NCBI GenBank assembly: GCA_037968555.1
Contig: JBBKVS010000283.1
Span: 1 to 25,114, forward strand
Direction: 5' to 3'
DNA length: 25,114 bases
From: JAWXBM01 sp037968555
GTDB taxonomy: Bacteria > Pseudomonadota > Gammaproteobacteria > Xanthomonadales > SZUA-36
Positions within the stretch are counted from its first letter, which is position 1; every line of letters begins with the position of its first letter. The translations under genes were made by a program, and so were the position numbers. Under the pieces are notes generated by a model. It did no database searches. It was not told the DNA's origin and saw nothing but the letters and a program-made list of their open reading frames with translations. Positions 22,083 to 25,114 of the stretch are shown piece after piece.

Positions 22083-22099
22083 CTCTGATCAATTCAGAG
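22083..22099. repeat. 17-bp palindrome CTCTGA-N5-TCAGAG between gloB and the methyltransferase gene
   Basis: CTCTGA, TCAAT and TCAGAG lie in the divergent intergenic region, 35 bases before the gloB start and 84 before the methyltransferase start. That position would suit an operator acting on either gene. The pattern matches 11525-11541 and 17243-17259. Confidence 0.5.
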
Positions 22100-22182
22100 T
22101 TTCTCCAACAGGATATAGGCGATGCCGACTGAATCCAACAGCAGGGGCCTGGTAGCTGACCTGCCAGCAGCCAGCAGCACGG

Positions 22183-22824
22183 ATGTCCGCATTGATTAAC
22201 ACCAGACTGAATGTCTCGTCTGGATTGCTGCAGGCAGCTGCCCAGGGGGGGCGTCAAGGCAATGTTCTGCTGATCAAGCACTCTGACCTACCCTGGCCGG
22301 AAGTAAGCGCTGTAGCACGCGAGCAGCAGTCTTTCGGGCGCGCTGTTCATCTCAGTCTGGGTGCCGGTCCGGAGCGATACTCAGGTATGCAGTGCCGTAG
22401 CGACGAGCTGCCGTTTCTGGATGCATCGTTTCGCCAGGTTGCTTTGTGGCATGTGGTCGCCACTGGGCAGGAAGCTGAACTGGCAGAGGCCTGCAGGGTC
22501 TTGCTGCCGGGTGGTGAGTTGCTGATACTGGGCTTGAATCACCTGGCCCTGGGCGCCCGCTTTGATCGCCAGGCTAAAATGCTACCCAGGCTGCATCGCC
22601 AGGCCCTGGATCAGCAATTGCAAGAGCTGGGAATGGAAATAACCGGTGCAATGGGCACTGGTCTGGCAGGACTTGGCAGTGCCAACATCCGGCAAGGCGC
22701 CTGGTCGGGGCTGTTGTTACCATTCGTTGATCAGTTGGTACTGCGCGCACAGCATGTCCATCCGTCCGGCTTGACCCCCTTGCGACTGCAAAGGATACCG
22801 GCGGGTGTGGCACCCAGCGCCTGA
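22183..22824 (+). CDS. YafS-like putative SAM-dependent methyltransferase
   Basis: The gene lies between gloB and rnhA, the place of yafS in E. coli and of its Pseudomonas counterpart. The 213 residues fit a class I methyltransferase fold only in part. LPFLDASFRQVALWHVVATGQEAELAEACRVLLPGGELLILGLN resembles motifs II to IV with the usual VLxPGGxLxI block. The glycine-rich SAM loop (motif I) is not recognisable near GNVLLIKHSDLPW. The N-terminus is short compared with relatives I recall (about 240). A 25-codon ATG frame at 22122-22199, in another frame and with an AGGA before it, overlaps the start, so a frameshift or a different true start is possible. Activity and substrate are unknown. Confidence 0.72.
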   Translation: MSALINTRLNVSSGLLQAAAQGGRQGNVLLIKHSDLPWPEVSAVAREQQSFGRAVHLSLGAGPERYSGMQCRSDELPFLDASFRQVALWHVVATGQEAELAEACRVLLPGGELLILGLNHLALGARFDRQAKMLPRLHRQALDQQLQELGMEITGAMGTGLAGLGSANIRQGAWSGLLLPFVDQLVLRAQHVHPSGLTPLRLQRIPAGVAPSA

Positions 22825-22878
22825 GTGAACAAGACCCAGCCAACAACAAAACAGAACAGACAAGGACAATCCAACAAC

Positions 22879-23319
22879 ATGGCTGATTCAAAAACGATTG
22901 ATATTTATACCGACGGTGCCTGCAGCGGAAATCCGGGCCCGGGTGGCTGGGGCAGTGTATTGCTGTGGGGCGATCACCGGCGCGAAGTTTCTGGTGGCGA
23001 CGCCAATACCACCAACAACCGCATGGAAATGCTGGCGGTGATACGTGCGCTCGAGACTCTGAAGAAACCCAGTGAAGTTCGGCTGTTTACCGATTCCACT
23101 TACGTGATGAAAGGCATGACCGAGTGGTTACCGCAATGGAAACGGCGTAATTGGCGGACGGCTGCCAAAAAGCCGGTGAAAAATGTTGAGTTGTGGCAAG
23201 AGTTGGAAGCCGCATTACAGCCACACCAGGTACAGTGGTACTGGGTAAGGGGTCACAGTGGTGTGCCAGAAAACGAACGGGCTGATGAATTGGCCCGCCT
23301 GGCCATTCCACGCGGCTAG
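22879..23319 (+). CDS. rnhA: Ribonuclease HI
   Basis: RNase HI cuts the RNA strand of RNA-DNA hybrids and removes R-loops and primers. From ATG 22879 the protein has 146 residues (E. coli 155). The metal-binding acidic residues are present: Asp12 (TDGACSGNPGPGGW), Glu50 (NRMEM), Asp72 (TDSTYV) and Asp136 (ENERADELA), plus His126 of RGHSG. The frame is open back to a GTG at 22825 directly after the methyltransferase stop, but the extra 18 residues are polar and not family-like, and AGGA lies before the chosen ATG. The downstream dnaQ starts 41 bases later; the rnhA-dnaQ pair is widely conserved, though in E. coli the two are divergent. Confidence 0.96.
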   Translation: MADSKTIDIYTDGACSGNPGPGGWGSVLLWGDHRREVSGGDANTTNNRMEMLAVIRALETLKKPSEVRLFTDSTYVMKGMTEWLPQWKRRNWRTAAKKPVKNVELWQELEAALQPHQVQWYWVRGHSGVPENERADELARLAIPRG

Positions 23320-23360
23320 AATAGGCTCAAGTCAGATAAGACTTAAAAAAGGACAGGCAG

Positions 23361-24080
23361 ATGGAAGCCAGACAAGTGGTGCTCGACACCGAAACCACCG
23401 GCCTCGAAGTCAGTGAGGGCAACCGGCTGATTGAGATTGGTGCGGTTGAAATGATTGAACGCCGGCTGACCGGCAAGCAATTTCATTATTACCTCAATCC
23501 GCAGCGCACCATTGAAGATGGCGCTTTGGAAGTGCACGGTATCAGTGAAGACTTTTTACAGGACAAACCGCTGTTTGGCGACATTGCCGCAGAATTCCTG
23601 GACTTCATCCGCGGTGCGGAGTTAGTGATTCATAACGCTGCCTTTGACCTGGGGTTTCTGGATGCAGAGCTGGCCGTGTTGGCCGACTTTCCCGGCCAGG
23701 TCACCGATTTTGCCACCGTGCTGGATACCCTGGCGCTGGCGCGCGATATGCATCCGGGCCAGAGAAACAGCCTCGATGCCCTGTGCAAACGCTATGACAT
23801 AGATAACAGCAATCGCAGTCTGCACGGTGCTTTGCTGGATGCGCAGATTCTGGCCGAAGTCTATTTGGCCATGACCGGTGGGCAAACCGATCTGGGCCTC
23901 AGTTTTGCTGTCAGTCAAAACCGTTCTGAACTGCATGCCACTGTCGACGCCAGCGAGCGACCGCCTTTACGCGTCATTCGGCCCAGCGCAGAAGAATTGC
24001 AGCAACACCAGAGTCGCTTGCAGGTGATCCAGCAGGCTTCCGGTAGCTGCCTGTGGCTGGAACTGGAAGAAATGGCCTAG
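23361..24080 (+). CDS. dnaQ: DNA polymerase III epsilon subunit (proofreading 3'-5' exonuclease)
   Basis: Epsilon binds the alpha subunit and removes misinserted bases. The 239 residues have all DEDDh exonuclease motifs: Exo I Asp9 and Glu11 (LDTETTG), Exo II Asp96 (HNAAFDLGFL), Exo III His155 and Asp160 (HGALLDAQ). A C-terminal tail of about 60 residues should bind alpha, ending GSCLWLELEEM. The ATG follows AAAAAAGGAC. It is collinear with rnhA. Its partner gene dnaE is also in the window, and the degenerate PHP domain of that DnaE agrees with proofreading being done by this subunit. Confidence 0.97.
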   Translation: MEARQVVLDTETTGLEVSEGNRLIEIGAVEMIERRLTGKQFHYYLNPQRTIEDGALEVHGISEDFLQDKPLFGDIAAEFLDFIRGAELVIHNAAFDLGFLDAELAVLADFPGQVTDFATVLDTLALARDMHPGQRNSLDALCKRYDIDNSNRSLHGALLDAQILAEVYLAMTGGQTDLGLSFAVSQNRSELHATVDASERPPLRVIRPSAEELQQHQSRLQVIQQASGSCLWLELEEMA

Positions 24081-24124
24081 ATCAAGGCCGGTTTGACTGG
24101 TGGGTTGATTGAGTCACCGCCCAT

Positions 24125-25114
24125 TCAGAGCTGGGTGACCAGCAAGGGGTGATCCCGGGTATCCATCCAGGTGAGGATTTCGTAATAGCGCTGGATACTG
24201 TCAACAAAGGCGCGTGCCTCGTTGCCGCGTGCATAACCATGCCGGGTCTGGCTGAACCATTTTTCCTGGGTCAATAGTCTCAGGCTTTGGCGCACATCGG
24301 ACCAACTGTCCGGGTCCAGGCCTTGTGCCTGGGTCAGTTTACGGGCGTCACGCAAATGCCCCAGCCCGAGGTTGTAACCGGCTAATGCCATCCAGGTACG
24401 GTCCGGTTCAGGAATACGGTCGGGCAGGCGATCACGCAGCCGCGCGAGGTAGCGCCCACCGCCGTCTATGCTCTGGTAAGGATCCAGCCGGTCGTTCACT
24501 CCCAATTGAACAGCGGTCTGTTCAGTTAACATCATGATGCCCCGCACGCCAGTGAAAGAAGTGGCTTGCGGATCCCAGTGTGACTCCTGGTAACCAATCG
24601 CGGCCAGCAAGCGCCAATCGACGCCATAGACTTCACCCGCTTCCTGAAAGGCGCCAATCAAAGAGGGTAGGCGTTCCCGCAAGCGTTGCAGGAAATGCCC
24701 CATGTCAAAGGGTTCGTGGCTGGCTATGTCCTCGTAGAACTCCTGCATGATGCCAGCCAGCAAGCCATTTTCCCTGGCCTGCCACATGAAAACATTGGCC
24801 TGCTCGACCAGGCTGAGGTCCGTGCCGGGCGGAAATGCCCAGGCGTGGGGCACAGTGCCGGGCAGGCTGAAGGCAATTTCCAGACGAGGATAAAAGGCTT
24901 TGTGAAGTTCAAAAACACTGGAATCCACCAGAGTCGCATCAATGGCTTTGTCGGACAGAGCCAGCAACAGGCTCTCGATGCCCACGTCGCCGCGTGCCTC
25001 GAACTGCAGTTCCGGGAATTCCAGCTGCGCTTCCTGCAATGCTTCAACGTAACTGGAACCGGCTATTACCATGATTTTGCGACCCACCAGATCTGCCAGG
25101 CTTTTAGGTTGCTT
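24125..25114 (-). CDS. mltF: Membrane-bound lytic murein transglycosylase F, C-terminal part (5' end outside window)
   Basis: The frame is open to the window edge; 329 residues remain. MltF joins a periplasmic solute-binding-like (SBP_bac_3) domain to an SLT transglycosylase domain and attaches to the outer membrane. Fragment residues 1-135 are the end of the binding-like domain (SLADLVGRKIMVIAGSSYVEAL, DATLVDSSVFEL). The SLT domain starts near 155, with catalytic Glu177 in GYQESHWDPQATSFTGVRGIMMLTEQTA, then ALAGYNLGLGHLRDAR. The C-terminal part ends soon after YYEILTWM. It converges on dnaQ with a 44-base gap and no visible terminator. Confidence 0.94.
   Translation of the reverse strand, partial: KQPKSLADLVGRKIMVIAGSSYVEALQEAQLEFPELQFEARGDVGIESLLLALSDKAIDATLVDSSVFELHKAFYPRLEIAFSLPGTVPHAWAFPPGTDLSLVEQANVFMWQARENGLLAGIMQEFYEDIASHEPFDMGHFLQRLRERLPSLIGAFQEAGEVYGVDWRLLAAIGYQESHWDPQATSFTGVRGIMMLTEQTAVQLGVNDRLDPYQSIDGGGRYLARLRDRLPDRIPEPDRTWMALAGYNLGLGHLRDARKLTQAQGLDPDSWSDVRQSLRLLTQEKWFSQTRHGYARGNEARAFVDSIQRYYEILTWMDTRDHPLLVTQL

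Overview
The window is a stretch of gammaproteobacterial chromosome made mostly of conserved housekeeping genes. Two gene orders support this. The first is thrS-infC-rpmI-rplT-pheS-pheT-ihfA followed by a MerR-type gene and tRNA-Pro. The second is mltD-gloB-(yafS-like)-rnhA-dnaQ. Both resemble the arrangement known from Pseudomonas and the enterics. A very large secreted FG-GAP protein with a ...IFEDGFE C-terminus makes me think of Xanthomonadales or Wenzhouxiangella-like relatives, but that is from memory of similar tails and the genus is unresolved. No phage, IS, integrase or CRISPR genes were seen.

Layout. 1-1258: 3' end of a TesB acyl-CoA thioesterase, then a small exported lytic transglycosylase. 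1261-4728 (minus): dnaE, the replicative polymerase subunit, with a good sigma70-type promoter. 5011-5137: tRNA-Val(GAC) and its hairpin terminator. 5306-9106: a 1266-residue exported protein with 14 FG-GAP/calcium-loop repeats of exactly 62 residues each. 9309-17513: the translation-factor operon, thrS, infC, rpmI, rplT, pheS, pheT, ihfA, a MerR-like regulator and tRNA-Pro(GGG). It carries several built-in control regions. 17659-18642: folE2. 18750-22048 (minus): an M23 peptidase, mltD and gloB. 22183-24080 (plus): a YafS-like methyltransferase, rnhA and dnaQ. 24125-25114 (minus): 3' part of mltF.

How the genes work together. The central operon makes two aminoacyl-tRNA synthetases, initiation factor IF3, ribosomal proteins L35 and L20, and IHF-alpha. 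Its regulation is the most interesting part of the window. Upstream of thrS is a nine-residue leader peptide with four Thr codons, followed by a textbook terminator and a competing antiterminator, so thrS appears to be attenuated by threonine supply. infC has no ATG, GTG or TTG start and must begin at AUC behind a perfect Shine-Dalgarno, the hallmark of IF3 autoregulation. rpmI-rplT has its own promoter and a structured leader suited to L20 feedback. pheS follows a strong terminator but has no Phe-rich leader.

At the edges, DnaE (polymerase) and DnaQ (proofreading exonuclease) act in the same enzyme. Four murein hydrolases (SLT-type, M23, MltD, MltF) lie in the same 25 kb. A 17-bp palindrome, CTCTGA-N5-TCAGAG, recurs in three intergenic places and is unexplained.
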